Position numbers and translations under genes: made by a program
DNA from: Actinomycetes bacterium
GTDB taxonomy: Bacteria > Actinomycetota > Actinomycetes > Propionibacteriales > Propionibacteriaceae
DNA length: 39,563 bases
Direction of reading: 5' to 3'
Assembly (NCBI GenBank): GCA_023460935.1
Contig: JAEWOI010000018.1
Span: 1 to 39,563, forward strand
Notes under the pieces: model-generated
Seen by the model: only the letters and a program-made list of their open reading frames with translations
Database searches by the model: none
Told to the model about the DNA's origin: nothing
Part shown: piece by piece, positions 24,569 to 33,458 of the stretch
How the letters are laid out: each line of letters opens with the position of its first letter
How positions within the stretch are numbered: the first letter of the stretch is position 1

Positions 24569-24593
24569 GAGTTGAGCGTGCTAAGCTCAACTC
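24569..24593. promoter_or_regulatory. HAIR-like operator 2 overlapping dnaK -10 element
   Basis: A perfect 9-bp inverted repeat, GAGTTGAGC (24569-24577) and GCTCAACTC (24585-24593), with a 7-bp spacer, matches HAIR except TTGAGC in place of TTGAGT. The TANNNT hexamer TAAGCT (24582-24587) lies inside it, so a bound repressor would cover the promoter. A half-site GACTCAAC follows at 24601. Confidence 0.75.
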
Positions 24594-24623
24594 GTCCAAA
24601 GACTCAACCGGAGGTAGCTAACC

Positions 24624-26473
<1,850 letters not shown>

Positions 26474-26477
<4 letters not shown>

Positions 26478-27094
26478 CCGAGCCGAACAGCACCGAACCG
26501 GTCAGCCCCGACTCCCCGGACCGCCCGGAGGAGGTCGCTGCGGTGAGCCCGGCCGACCCTGCCGCCGCAGCCGAGCCCTCGCCCCTGGTGGGCGAGGGGG
26601 AGGCGGCGGCGGAGGACGTCGAGGCGCCGCTGGGCGAGAAGGCCCAGCCGGTGCTCGACGCCAAGGTCGCCGAGCTGCAGGAACTGGCCGACGAACGCAC
26701 CGCCGACCTGCAGCGGCTGCACGCCGAGTACGCCAACTACAAGAAGCGGGTCGACCGCGACCGGGCGCTGGCCCGGCAGGGTGGCATCGAGGCTGTCGTG
26801 CTCGACCTGCTGCCCGTCCTGGACAGCGTGGAGGCAGCGAGGGAGCACGCAGAGCTCGTCGGCGGCTTCAAGCTGGTCGCGGACGAGCTGGAGAAGATCT
26901 GCGCCAAGTACGGGCTGGAGACCTTCGGCGAGGTCGGTGAGCCGTTCGACCCGCAGCTCCACGACGCGCTGATGCAGCTGCCGCACTCCGGCGAGGTCAG
27001 CGAGCCGACCATCTCCGCGATCATGCAGCGCGGCGTGCGGCTCAACGACCGGGTGCTGCGGCCGGCCCGCGTCGGCGTGGCGAACCCCGAGTGA
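26474..27094 (+). CDS. grpE: Nucleotide exchange factor GrpE
   Basis: The 206-residue protein has a long acidic, poorly conserved N-terminus, then the coiled-coil ELADERTADLQRLHAEYANYKKRVDRDR, and the beta head PFDPQLHDALMQLPHSGEVSEPTIS plus RVLRPARVGV. It releases ADP from DnaK. The start is a GTG overlapping the dnaK stop (GTGA), giving coupled translation. It is followed by dnaJ after 16 bp. Confidence 0.97.
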
Positions 27095-27110
27095 CGAGAA
27101 AGGAGGCGCG

Positions 27111-28253
27111 ATGAGTACCAAGGACTGGTTGGAGAAGGACTACTACAAGGTGCTCGGCGTCTCCTCCGACGCCAAGCCAGAGGACATCAAGAAGGCCTTC
27201 CGGAAGCTGGCCAGGGAGAACCACCCCGACCAGAACAAGGCCAATCCTGAGGCGGAGCGGCGGTTCAAGGAGATCTCCGAGGCCAACTCGGTGCTCTCCG
27301 ACCCGGCCAAGCGCAAGGAGTACGACGAGGCGCGCAGCCTGTTCGGCGGCGGGGGCTTCCGGTTCCCCCGCCCCGGGCAGGGCGCCGGCCCTTCGATGGA
27401 GGACCTCTTCCGCAACGCCACCGGCGACTCGGGCATCTCCGACCTGTTCGGCAACCTGTTCGGTGGCACCACCACCCGCCGCACCAGCCGCGGGCCGCGC
27501 CGCGGTGCGGACATCGAAGGTGAGGTCACCATCGACTTCGCCGACGCCCTCGCCGGCTCGACGGTGACCATGCAGACCACCTCGGACTCGGCCTGCGACG
27601 CCTGTCACGGCACGGGAGCCCGCCCCGGCACCCAGCCCAAGGTGTGCCCGTCCTGCCAGGGCAGCGGGATGCAGACCTCCACCTCCGGCGGGGTGTTCGC
27701 CGTAACCGAGCCCTGCCGGGAGTGCCGCGGGCGCGGCATGGTGGTCGAGGACCCCTGCCCGGTCTGCCAGGGCAGCGGACGCGGGCAGTCCACCCGCAGC
27801 ATGCAGGTTCGCATTCCCGCAGGGGTCACCGACGGCCAGCGGATCCGGATCAAGGGCAAGGGCGCCGCGGGGGAGAACAGCGGCGCCGCCGGTGACCTCT
27901 ACGTCCTGGTGCACGTCCGCCCGCACCCGGTGTTCGGGCGCAAGGGCGACCACCTGAGCGTGACCGTCCCGGTTACGTTCGTCGAAGCCGCGCTCGGCGC
28001 GGAGATCAGCGTGCCCACCCTGGACGGCGGTCCGGTGCGGCTGAAGGTGCCCGCGGGGACCCCGAACGGGCGCACCTTCCGCGTTCGGGGCCGCGGCGTC
28101 AGGAGCGGCGCGGCCACCGGCGACCTGCTGGTCACCGTCGAGGTCGCGGTGCCCACCCACCTTTCGGACGAGGCGCGGTCTGCGCTGCTGGAGTACCAGG
28201 CCCACGCCGGGGACGGTGACCCCCGCGCCCACCTGCTCAGGAGCCAGGGATGA
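27111..28253 (+). CDS. dnaJ: Co-chaperone DnaJ (Hsp40, type I)
   Basis: The 380-residue protein has the J domain with the HPD triad (ENHPDQNK), a Gly/Phe segment (FGGGGFRFPRP...GISDLFGNLFGG), four zinc repeats (CDACHGTGA, CPSCQGSGM, CRECRGRGM, CPVCQGSGR) and the C-terminal substrate domains. It stimulates DnaK ATPase. The ribosome binding site AAAGGAGG is strong. Its stop overlaps the hspR start by 4 bp (ATGA). Confidence 0.98.
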   Translation: MSTKDWLEKDYYKVLGVSSDAKPEDIKKAFRKLARENHPDQNKANPEAERRFKEISEANSVLSDPAKRKEYDEARSLFGGGGFRFPRPGQGAGPSMEDLFRNATGDSGISDLFGNLFGGTTTRRTSRGPRRGADIEGEVTIDFADALAGSTVTMQTTSDSACDACHGTGARPGTQPKVCPSCQGSGMQTSTSGGVFAVTEPCRECRGRGMVVEDPCPVCQGSGRGQSTRSMQVRIPAGVTDGQRIRIKGKGAAGENSGAAGDLYVLVHVRPHPVFGRKGDHLSVTVPVTFVEAALGAEISVPTLDGGPVRLKVPAGTPNGRTFRVRGRGVRSGAATGDLLVTVEVAVPTHLSDEARSALLEYQAHAGDGDPRAHLLRSQG

Positions 28254-28693
28254 GCGCAGAGCGGCTGCCGGACCGGCTGGACGCCGACGCGCCGATCTTC
28301 GTGATCTCGGTCGCAGCGCAGCTGGCCGAGATGCACCCGCAGACGCTTCGCGGCTACGACCGCCTCGGGCTGGTGGTGCCGGGCCGTGCCCGCGGTCGCG
28401 GGCGGCGGTACTCGCTCCGCGACATCGCCAAGCTGCGCCACATCCAGCACCTCTCGCAGAACGAGGGCATCAACCTCGAGGGGGTGCGCCGGATCCTCGT
28501 CCTCGAGGCTGAGCTCGACGGCATGCGCCAGCAGCTGACCCGGCTGGCCGCTGTGGTGCAGGAGCTGCAGCTGGTGCCGGAGGGCGTCCGGCTGTTCACG
28601 GCCGAGGCCGGTGGTTCGGTGCACATCGGGCGCACCCCGCGCCGGCGCCAGCTCGCCCTGCCGCCGCGCCCGGACGGTGCCGGGAGGGACTGA
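28250..28693 (+). CDS. hspR: Heat-shock repressor HspR (MerR family)
   Basis: The 147-residue regulator has a MerR winged helix (VISVAAQLAEMHPQTLRGYDRLG, then GRGRRYSLRDIAKLRHIQHL) and a coiled-coil region (ILVLEAELDGMRQQLTRLAAVVQEL). HspR binds HAIR sequences as a complex with DnaK and is released when DnaK is titrated by unfolded protein. It is the last gene of the dnaK operon and should repress its own operon and clpB, which both carry HAIR sites here. Confidence 0.97.
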   Translation: MSAERLPDRLDADAPIFVISVAAQLAEMHPQTLRGYDRLGLVVPGRARGRGRRYSLRDIAKLRHIQHLSQNEGINLEGVRRILVLEAELDGMRQQLTRLAAVVQELQLVPEGVRLFTAEAGGSVHIGRTPRRRQLALPPRPDGAGRD

Positions 28694-28709
28694 CCGGCGC
28701 GCCGGCTCG

Positions 28710-28725
28710 ATGAGAGTCCTGTCAC
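28710..28725. promoter_or_regulatory. Inverted-repeat site upstream of second two-component operon
   Basis: ATGAGAGTCCTGTCAC matches 14 of 16 bases of the perfect inverted repeat at 33382-33397, with the first 11 bases identical. It lies about 40 bp before the histidine kinase start. It is a candidate autoregulatory site of the response regulator in this operon. Confidence 0.6.
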
Positions 28726-28765
28726 GCTGCGGCGTCCGGCCGCGGCCAGCGGGCACACTGTGGCA

Positions 28766-30205
28766 ATGGACAGCGGTACCCAGTGGCGGCTGCCGGCCTG
28801 GAGCATCCGGTCACGGGTGATCTCGGCCGTGCTGTTGCTGACCGGGATCGCCCTGACCATGTCGGGGATGATCGTGTACAGCCGCGGCGACGCGCTCACC
28901 GAGCAACGTGTGGCCGCCGACCTGCAGCGCGCCGTCGACGAGTTCGACACCCTGGCCACCGAAGGCCTCGACCCGGCCACGGGCGGGCGGTTCACCTCTG
29001 CGGAGGCCCTGCTGCGCGTGGCCGTGCAGCGCTCGGTGCTCGCCCAGTCCGAGGGGATCCTCGGCATCGTGGACGGCCGTGTCCGCTGGACCGCCCAGGC
29101 CGGGGTGACCTTCCGTCCGGAGCATGACGCGGAGTTCACCGCCGCGATGCTCGCCCTCGCCGGCGCAGACACCGTCAGCCACGGCCGGCTCACCACAGCG
29201 CAGCGGGACTACCGCTACCTCGTTGTGCCGGTCGCCTTCGGTTCCGGTGCTCCGGGAGGCGCGCTCGTGCGGGCGGTCGACTTCGGAGCGGAGGAGGCGC
29301 TGCTGGGAGAGGTGTGGCGCAGCTACATCCTCGTGGCGCTGGGCTCGCTGCTGCTGGTGGGACTGCTGATCTGGATCCTGGTCGGACGGCTGCTGGAGCC
29401 GATCAGCTGGATGCGTCGCACAGCCGAGCGGATCACCGACACCGACCTCTCCCAGCGCATCCCGGTGCGGGGCGCGGACGACCTGTCCGCGCTCGGGGTG
29501 ACCGTGAACGGCATGCTCGACCGGCTGGAAGGTGCCCTGGGTGCCCAGCGGGAGCTGCTCGACGACGTCGGCCACGAACTGCGCACGCCGTTGACCATCA
29601 TCCGCGGCCACCTGGAGCTGCTGGACGCAACCGATCCCGACGACGTGGCCGCCACCCGGGCGCTGGTGCTGGACGAGGCGGACCGGATGCGCCGCCTGGT
29701 GGACGACCTGCTCACCCTGGCGAAGGCAGAGCGCCCGGAGTTCCTGCAGCCGGAGCCGACCGACGTCGCCCGGCTCACCGACGAGACCCTGGCCAAGGCG
29801 ACGGGGCTGGGGGAGCGCCACTGGGTGCTGGACGAGCTCGCTGACACCGAGCAGCTCCTCGACCCCCAGCGCGTCGCCCAGGCCTGGCTGCAGCTGGCCG
29901 CCAACGCCGTGCGGTATTCCGAGCCGGGCACCACGGTCGGCATGGGCAGTCGGCTCGAGCACGGCGAGCTGTGGCTGTGGGTCCGCGACGAGGGCGTCGG
30001 CATCGGGCCCGAGGAGCTGGAACGCGTCACCCAGCGCTTCGTGCGCGGGCACGCCGGTGGGGCCGGGACCGGGCTCGGCCTGGCGATCGTCGCAGCGATC
30101 GCAGCCGCCCACCACGGCCGGGTGGACCTGCGCTCCCAGCCTGGCCGGGGCAGCCGGATCAGCATCGTGCTGCCCGCCGGGCCGGTGGATGGAGGAGAGG
30201 AATGA
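28766..30205 (+). CDS. Sensor histidine kinase
   Basis: The roughly 479-residue kinase has a membrane helix at about 17-39, an extracytoplasmic sensor domain at about 40-185 and a second helix at about 186-206. HAMP (GRLLEPISWMRRTAERIT) follows, then the phospho-acceptor box LLDDVGHELRTPLTIIRGHLE with His about 270. The ATPase domain shows LQLAANAVRYSEPG, VRDEGVGIGPEEL and GGAGTGLGLAIV. The ATG at 28766 is taken; a GTG two codons earlier is possible. The stop overlaps the response-regulator start (ATGA). The sensed signal is unknown; the proposed target site lies upstream of surface-protein genes 3-5 kb away. Confidence 0.93.
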   Translation: MDSGTQWRLPAWSIRSRVISAVLLLTGIALTMSGMIVYSRGDALTEQRVAADLQRAVDEFDTLATEGLDPATGGRFTSAEALLRVAVQRSVLAQSEGILGIVDGRVRWTAQAGVTFRPEHDAEFTAAMLALAGADTVSHGRLTTAQRDYRYLVVPVAFGSGAPGGALVRAVDFGAEEALLGEVWRSYILVALGSLLLVGLLIWILVGRLLEPISWMRRTAERITDTDLSQRIPVRGADDLSALGVTVNGMLDRLEGALGAQRELLDDVGHELRTPLTIIRGHLELLDATDPDDVAATRALVLDEADRMRRLVDDLLTLAKAERPEFLQPEPTDVARLTDETLAKATGLGERHWVLDELADTEQLLDPQRVAQAWLQLAANAVRYSEPGTTVGMGSRLEHGELWLWVRDEGVGIGPEELERVTQRFVRGHAGGAGTGLGLAIVAAIAAAHHGRVDLRSQPGRGSRISIVLPAGPVDGGEE

Positions 30206-30861
30206 GCCAGATCCTGATCGTCGAGGACGAGCCGCGAATCGCAGCGTTCATCGCCAAGGGGTTGCGGGCCGCCGGCTTCACCACGCTGGTCGAGCCGTCC
30301 GGGCAGGCCGCGGTGCAGCTGGCGGTGAGCCAGCCGATCGACCTGGTGATCCTGGACGTGGGCCTGCCCGACATCGACGGCTTCGAGGTGCTCAGCCGGC
30401 TCCGCGGCCAGGGCGTCGCGACGCCGGTGATCATGCTGACCGCGCGTTCGTCCGTGGCCGACCGGGTGGCCGGGTTGCAGTCGGGGGCCGACGACTACGT
30501 GCCCAAGCCGTTCGCGTTCGAGGAGCTGCTGGCCCGGATCCAGCTCCGGCTGCGCACCGAGGCGCCGGCCGACTCGGCGATGGTCCTGGCCCATCGGGAC
30601 CTGTCGCTCGACCTGCGGACGCGGCGCGCCTCGGCCGGCGGGCGCAGCGTCGACCTGACCGCGCGGGAGTTCACCCTCGCGGAGATGTTCCTGCGCAACC
30701 CCGGCCAGGTGCTCAGTCGCGAGCAGCTCCTCTCCGGCGCCTGGGGCTACGACTTCGACCCCGGCTCGAACGTCGTGGACGTCTATGTCCGGTACCTGCG
30801 GCGCAAGCTGGGGGCGGACTACTTCGAGACCGTCCGGGGCATGGGCTACCGGCTGGTCTGA
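30202..30861 (+). CDS. OmpR-family response regulator
   Basis: The 219-residue protein has a receiver domain (ILIVEDEPRIAAFIAKGL; Asp about 52 in LVILDVGLPDIDG; switch lysine in GADDYVPKPFAFEELLARI) and a winged-helix domain (LTAREFTLAEMFLRNPGQVLSREQ, VVDVYVRYLRRKLG, RGMGYRL). It is translated in overlap with the kinase. It differs clearly from the PhoP-like regulator at 14003-14743. The repeated 16-bp site upstream of this operon and near 33.4 kb is the best candidate for its binding site. Confidence 0.94.
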   Translation: MSQILIVEDEPRIAAFIAKGLRAAGFTTLVEPSGQAAVQLAVSQPIDLVILDVGLPDIDGFEVLSRLRGQGVATPVIMLTARSSVADRVAGLQSGADDYVPKPFAFEELLARIQLRLRTEAPADSAMVLAHRDLSLDLRTRRASAGGRSVDLTAREFTLAEMFLRNPGQVLSREQLLSGAWGYDFDPGSNVVDVYVRYLRRKLGADYFETVRGMGYRLV

Positions 30862-30885
30862 GGACGCCGAGCGATGGAGGAACCA

Positions 30886-31371
30886 ATGGCAGAGGACCTG
30901 GCCGCGCACGCCGCCGGCCTGCTGGAACGGATCGCCTACCTCACGCTGGGCACGGTCAGCGCCGGAGGCACGCCCTGGGTCTCCCCGGTGTACTTCGCCG
31001 CCAGCGGGCTGACCAGCTTCTACTGGTGCTCCACCACAGCCAGCAGGCACTCGGTGAACCTTGCAGCCAACCCGGCGGTCAGCCTTGCCGTCTTCGACTC
31101 CACCGTCGCGCCCTACCACGGCCGCGCGGTCTACGCAGAGGGCACTGCGGGCCCGGTGCCCGTTACGGAATTGGAAGCAGCGCTCTCGCTCTACCCGGGG
31201 CCGTCGGGACGGGGTGGAGCAGCACTCGACCTCGAGGACGTCAGCGGCTCCTCGCCGTGGCGGCTCTATCGCGCCACTGCGGCTGCGGTCTGGGTGCTGT
31301 GCCCGCGCCCGCCCCGGCAGCCCTGCGCGCTCCACGGTCGCAGCGACGACCACCGGGTGAGGGTCGGCTAG
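30886..31371 (+). CDS. Pyridoxamine 5'-phosphate oxidase-fold protein
   Basis: The 161-residue protein has the split-barrel pattern of the PNPOx-like flavin/F420-binding family: LLERIAYLTLGTVSAGGTPWVSPVYF, FYWCSTTASRHSVNLAANPAVSLAVFD and GRAVYAEGTAGPV. It may bind FMN or F420; catalytic role unknown. An ATG at 30886 with GGAGGA six bases upstream is preferred to an ATG at 30874. It lies 24 bp after the response regulator and may be in its operon. Confidence 0.82.
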   Translation: MAEDLAAHAAGLLERIAYLTLGTVSAGGTPWVSPVYFAASGLTSFYWCSTTASRHSVNLAANPAVSLAVFDSTVAPYHGRAVYAEGTAGPVPVTELEAALSLYPGPSGRGGAALDLEDVSGSSPWRLYRATAAAVWVLCPRPPRQPCALHGRSDDHRVRVG

Positions 31372-31377
31372 CGCCGC

Positions 31378-31656
31378 TCAGTCCGGGCTCTCCGGGCTGG
31401 GCGGCGTCACCGGGGAGGGCGGGGTGTCAGCGGTCTCGCTCGCCGACGGCCTGGCCGTGCTGGGCTTGGCCGTCGGCTGCTTGGTGGGCTTGACCGTCGG
31501 GCCGGCCGAGGGTGCCACCGAGACCGTGACGGCAGGGCGCGGTTCGCTGGGCACAGCCACCGTCGGAGTCTGGCTGGCGATCAGGCCGATGGTGAACGAG
31601 GTCACGCCGACCGCCCCGGACACCACCCAGGCGGTCGTGGCTCGTGAGATCGGCAC
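31378..31656 (-). CDS. Small membrane-anchored Thr/Ser/Pro-rich protein (paralogue of the TPN-repeat protein)
   Basis: The 92-residue protein has an N-terminal helix (about 6-26, TTAWVVSGAVGVTSFTIGLI) followed by a low-complexity extracellular tail rich in Pro, Thr and Ser (KPTKQPTAKPSTARPSASET, then TPPSPVTPPSPESPD). It shares the pattern T-x-W-V/A-VSGA-x-GV and PAVTVS-x-x-PS with the repeat protein at 32919-33305, so the two are paralogues. The GTG at 31656 has GGGAG six bases upstream. It is the third gene of a minus-strand cassette with the kinase. No sortase signal is seen. Function unknown. Confidence 0.7.
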   Translation of the reverse strand: MPISRATTAWVVSGAVGVTSFTIGLIASQTPTVAVPSEPRPAVTVSVAPSAGPTVKPTKQPTAKPSTARPSASETADTPPSPVTPPSPESPD

Positions 31657-31722
31657 AGCTGCTCCCTTCCGTACTTCAAGGCTAGGCCGGCGGCGCGGGT
31701 CGCTCCAGCGCTGCCGGGTTAG

Positions 31723-31735
31723 GGTTCTCTCATCC
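31723..31735 (-). promoter_or_regulatory. Candidate half-site upstream of the small paralogue
   Basis: On the minus strand the sequence GGATGAGAGAACC contains the ATGAGAG half of the 16-bp repeat found at 28710 and 33382. It overlaps the 3' end of the kinase gene and lies about 70 bp before the GTG at 31656. A single half-site is weak evidence. Confidence 0.35.
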
Positions 31736-32914
31736 GGCGAGGGCACGAGCCGCCCAGGCCTCGGCCAGGGCGAGCCGGACCTCAGCCTGATCGTCCGCGC
31801 CGCCCGCCACGAGGCTCAGCACGACCGCAGCCACGCGGGCGAACAGCGCAACCGGGTCCACCCTTGCCGAGAAGTCGCCGGTCCAGGCTTCCAGCAGTTC
31901 CGGCACGTGGCCGTAGTGGAACGGCGACAGCGGGGGCAGCACGGCGACGTGGGCGAGCAGGCAGGCCAGGTCGTCCTCGCGGCGGCCGGGACCCGCGGCG
32001 TCCAGGTCGATCAGGCTGAGCCGGCCTCCCTCGACCAGGATGTTGGCCTCGTAGAAGTCGCCGTGCGTCGGCACCAGCGGCCCGACCGGCGCTGTGTCCA
32101 GCTGCCGCTGGACGGTCGCAGCCAGGGCTTCGATGCGGTCGGCCGCCGCAGGCAGCCGCTGCGTTGCCGTTGCGGCGTGGAAGTCGAGACGGTCGGCCCA
32201 GGCGGGGCGCAGGTCCAGCCCCGCCAGTCCCGCCGGCAGGCGGTCCAGCAACTCAACCAGGGCGGCAGCCGTGGGCACCTCCGCACTGCCCGGCTCGGCC
32301 AGCAGGCCGGCGAGCGGCCGTCCGGTGGCGGCGGGGGTGACCAGCACCCCGGGCGCCGGCCGGGCCACCACAGCCGGTGTCAGCCCGGCCGCGGCAAGCA
32401 GTTCCTGCCGGGTGGCCAGGCGGTCGGCGCGGTCGGGGCGGAGCACCTTCACGTAGCTGACGGCTTCGTCCGCCGTCGCCCGCAGCACCGCCCGGCGCAG
32501 CGGCCGGTAGCCCAGCAACGTCAGGTCGAACGCCGACGGCGCCGGCCCGCCGGCCCGGGCGAGCCAGGCCAGCACCGTGGTGGGGTCGCACGCCGGGGCC
32601 AGTCCGGGCAGTCGCGGGTCGTGGGGGTGCCGCCACACCCCGAACTCCAGCCCGTCCCTGGCCAGGGTCGCCGCGGGGGACCCGACCGGCGCGGAGGTGG
32701 CGTAGAGGTAGTCGGTCACCCGCGCCCCCGAGGGGTCGCGGTAGTGCACCGTGTAGCCGGCCGTCACCTCCGCGCCGGGGCGGTACTGCCAGCCGGTGAG
32801 CTCTGTGGTGAAGCCGGGGAGCTCATTCGCCGGATCACCGGTGAGGGCAACGAGCAGCAGCCCTGCTGCGTCGGGTGACTGCAGCAGGGCCGCGGCGGTA
32901 CGGAGTTCGCTCAC
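31730..32914 (-). CDS. Aminoglycoside-phosphotransferase-fold kinase
   Basis: The 394-residue protein has a protein-kinase-like APH fold in its C-terminal two thirds: ATP-site lysine in SYVKVLRP (about 156), catalytic loop THGDFYEANIL (Asp about 286, Asn about 291) and metal site LSLIDLDAAGPG (Asp about 303-305), then RREDDLACLLAHV. The first 140 residues are a distinct module with no recognised family. Substrates of this group include sugars, amino alcohols and small antibiotics. The start is a GTG 4 bp after the stop of the TPN-repeat gene, so the two are one operon, and a second repeat-like gene follows. Not recognised as a named enzyme. Confidence 0.82.
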   Translation of the reverse strand: MSELRTAAALLQSPDAAGLLLVALTGDPANELPGFTTELTGWQYRPGAEVTAGYTVHYRDPSGARVTDYLYATSAPVGSPAATLARDGLEFGVWRHPHDPRLPGLAPACDPTTVLAWLARAGGPAPSAFDLTLLGYRPLRRAVLRATADEAVSYVKVLRPDRADRLATRQELLAAAGLTPAVVARPAPGVLVTPAATGRPLAGLLAEPGSAEVPTAAALVELLDRLPAGLAGLDLRPAWADRLDFHAATATQRLPAAADRIEALAATVQRQLDTAPVGPLVPTHGDFYEANILVEGGRLSLIDLDAAGPGRREDDLACLLAHVAVLPPLSPFHYGHVPELLEAWTGDFSARVDPVALFARVAAVVLSLVAGGADDQAEVRLALAEAWAARALAG

Positions 32915-32918
32915 CCGG

Positions 32919-33305
32919 TCAGTCTGCCGAAGCCGGGCTGTTCGGGGTGTTGGCGGTGTTGGGCGTGTTCGGGGTGTTGGCCGACGCCGGGCTGTTGGGG
33001 GTGTTGGGGGTGTTGGGGGTGTTGGGGGTGTTGGCCGTGTTCGGCGTGTTCGGCGTGTTGGCCGTGGGCGCGGTGTTCGCCGTGATCGACGGGGTGCCGC
33101 TCGGGCTGGCCTGCTCGGTGGGGTCGGCGCTCGGGCTGGCGGTGGCGCTGGGGCTGGTCGTGCTGCTCGGCGACGCCGAGACGGTGACGGCCGGCGACGG
33201 GGTGGGGGTCGGGGTGTCGGCCGCAGCGTACCCGGCTGCGCCCAACAGGCTGACGCCGATGGCGCCGCTGACGGCCCAGAGTGCGGTGGAGCGGTTGATC
33301 TTCAT
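32919..33305 (-). CDS. Secreted or anchored Asn-Thr-Pro repeat protein
   Basis: The 128-residue protein has an N-terminal hydrophobic segment (ALWAVSGAIGVSLLGAAGYAAA, possible signal cleavage before DTPTPTPS) and a Ser/Thr/Pro stalk. Its last 55 residues are built from TPN and related triplets (TANTPNTPNTANTPNTPN) in two blocks, each ended by SPASA. The coding DNA is a 9-bp unit (AACACCCCC) in tandem. ATG 33305 follows GAAAGGACC. It is the first gene of the cassette with the APH-fold kinase. No LPXTG or LAXTG motif. Function unknown; such stalks may be O-glycosylated at the cell surface. Confidence 0.8.
   Translation of the reverse strand: MKINRSTALWAVSGAIGVSLLGAAGYAAADTPTPTPSPAVTVSASPSSTTSPSATASPSADPTEQASPSGTPSITANTAPTANTPNTPNTANTPNTPNTPNTPNSPASANTPNTPNTANTPNSPASAD
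32928..33080. repeat. 9-bp tandem repeat tract coding Asn-Thr-Pro
   Basis: On the plus strand the units are mainly GTGTTGGGG and GTGTTCGGG, with five consecutive copies around 33000-33040. The unit keeps codon phase, so slippage changes protein length without frameshift. The tract contains two blocks separated by a Ser-Pro-Ala-Ser segment, so block duplication has probably also occurred. Confidence 0.85.
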
Positions 33306-33381
33306 CTCGGTGGTCCTTTCGGGTGTGCTCTTCGACATCCCCTACTTCACCCGGTGCCGGTGAAGCCAGCAGGAGAGGGCA

Positions 33382-33397
33382 ATGAGAGTCCTCTCAT
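33382..33397. promoter_or_regulatory. Perfect 16-bp inverted repeat between divergent operons
   Basis: ATGAGAG-TC-CTCTCAT is a perfect inverted repeat placed between the TPN-repeat operon (minus) and the DUF4185 gene (plus). An upstream GGAGAG at 33372 gives a direct repeat with 11-bp period. A TANNNT hexamer TAACGT at 33418-33423 is a candidate -10 for the DUF4185 gene. The same element with two changes lies before the kinase-regulator operon at 28710. Confidence 0.65.
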
Positions 33398-33458
33398 GGG
33401 GTGCGCAGGCCCGCCGGTAACGTGAGCCTTCCAGCCGCTGTCACGGGGAGGAGTAGCG

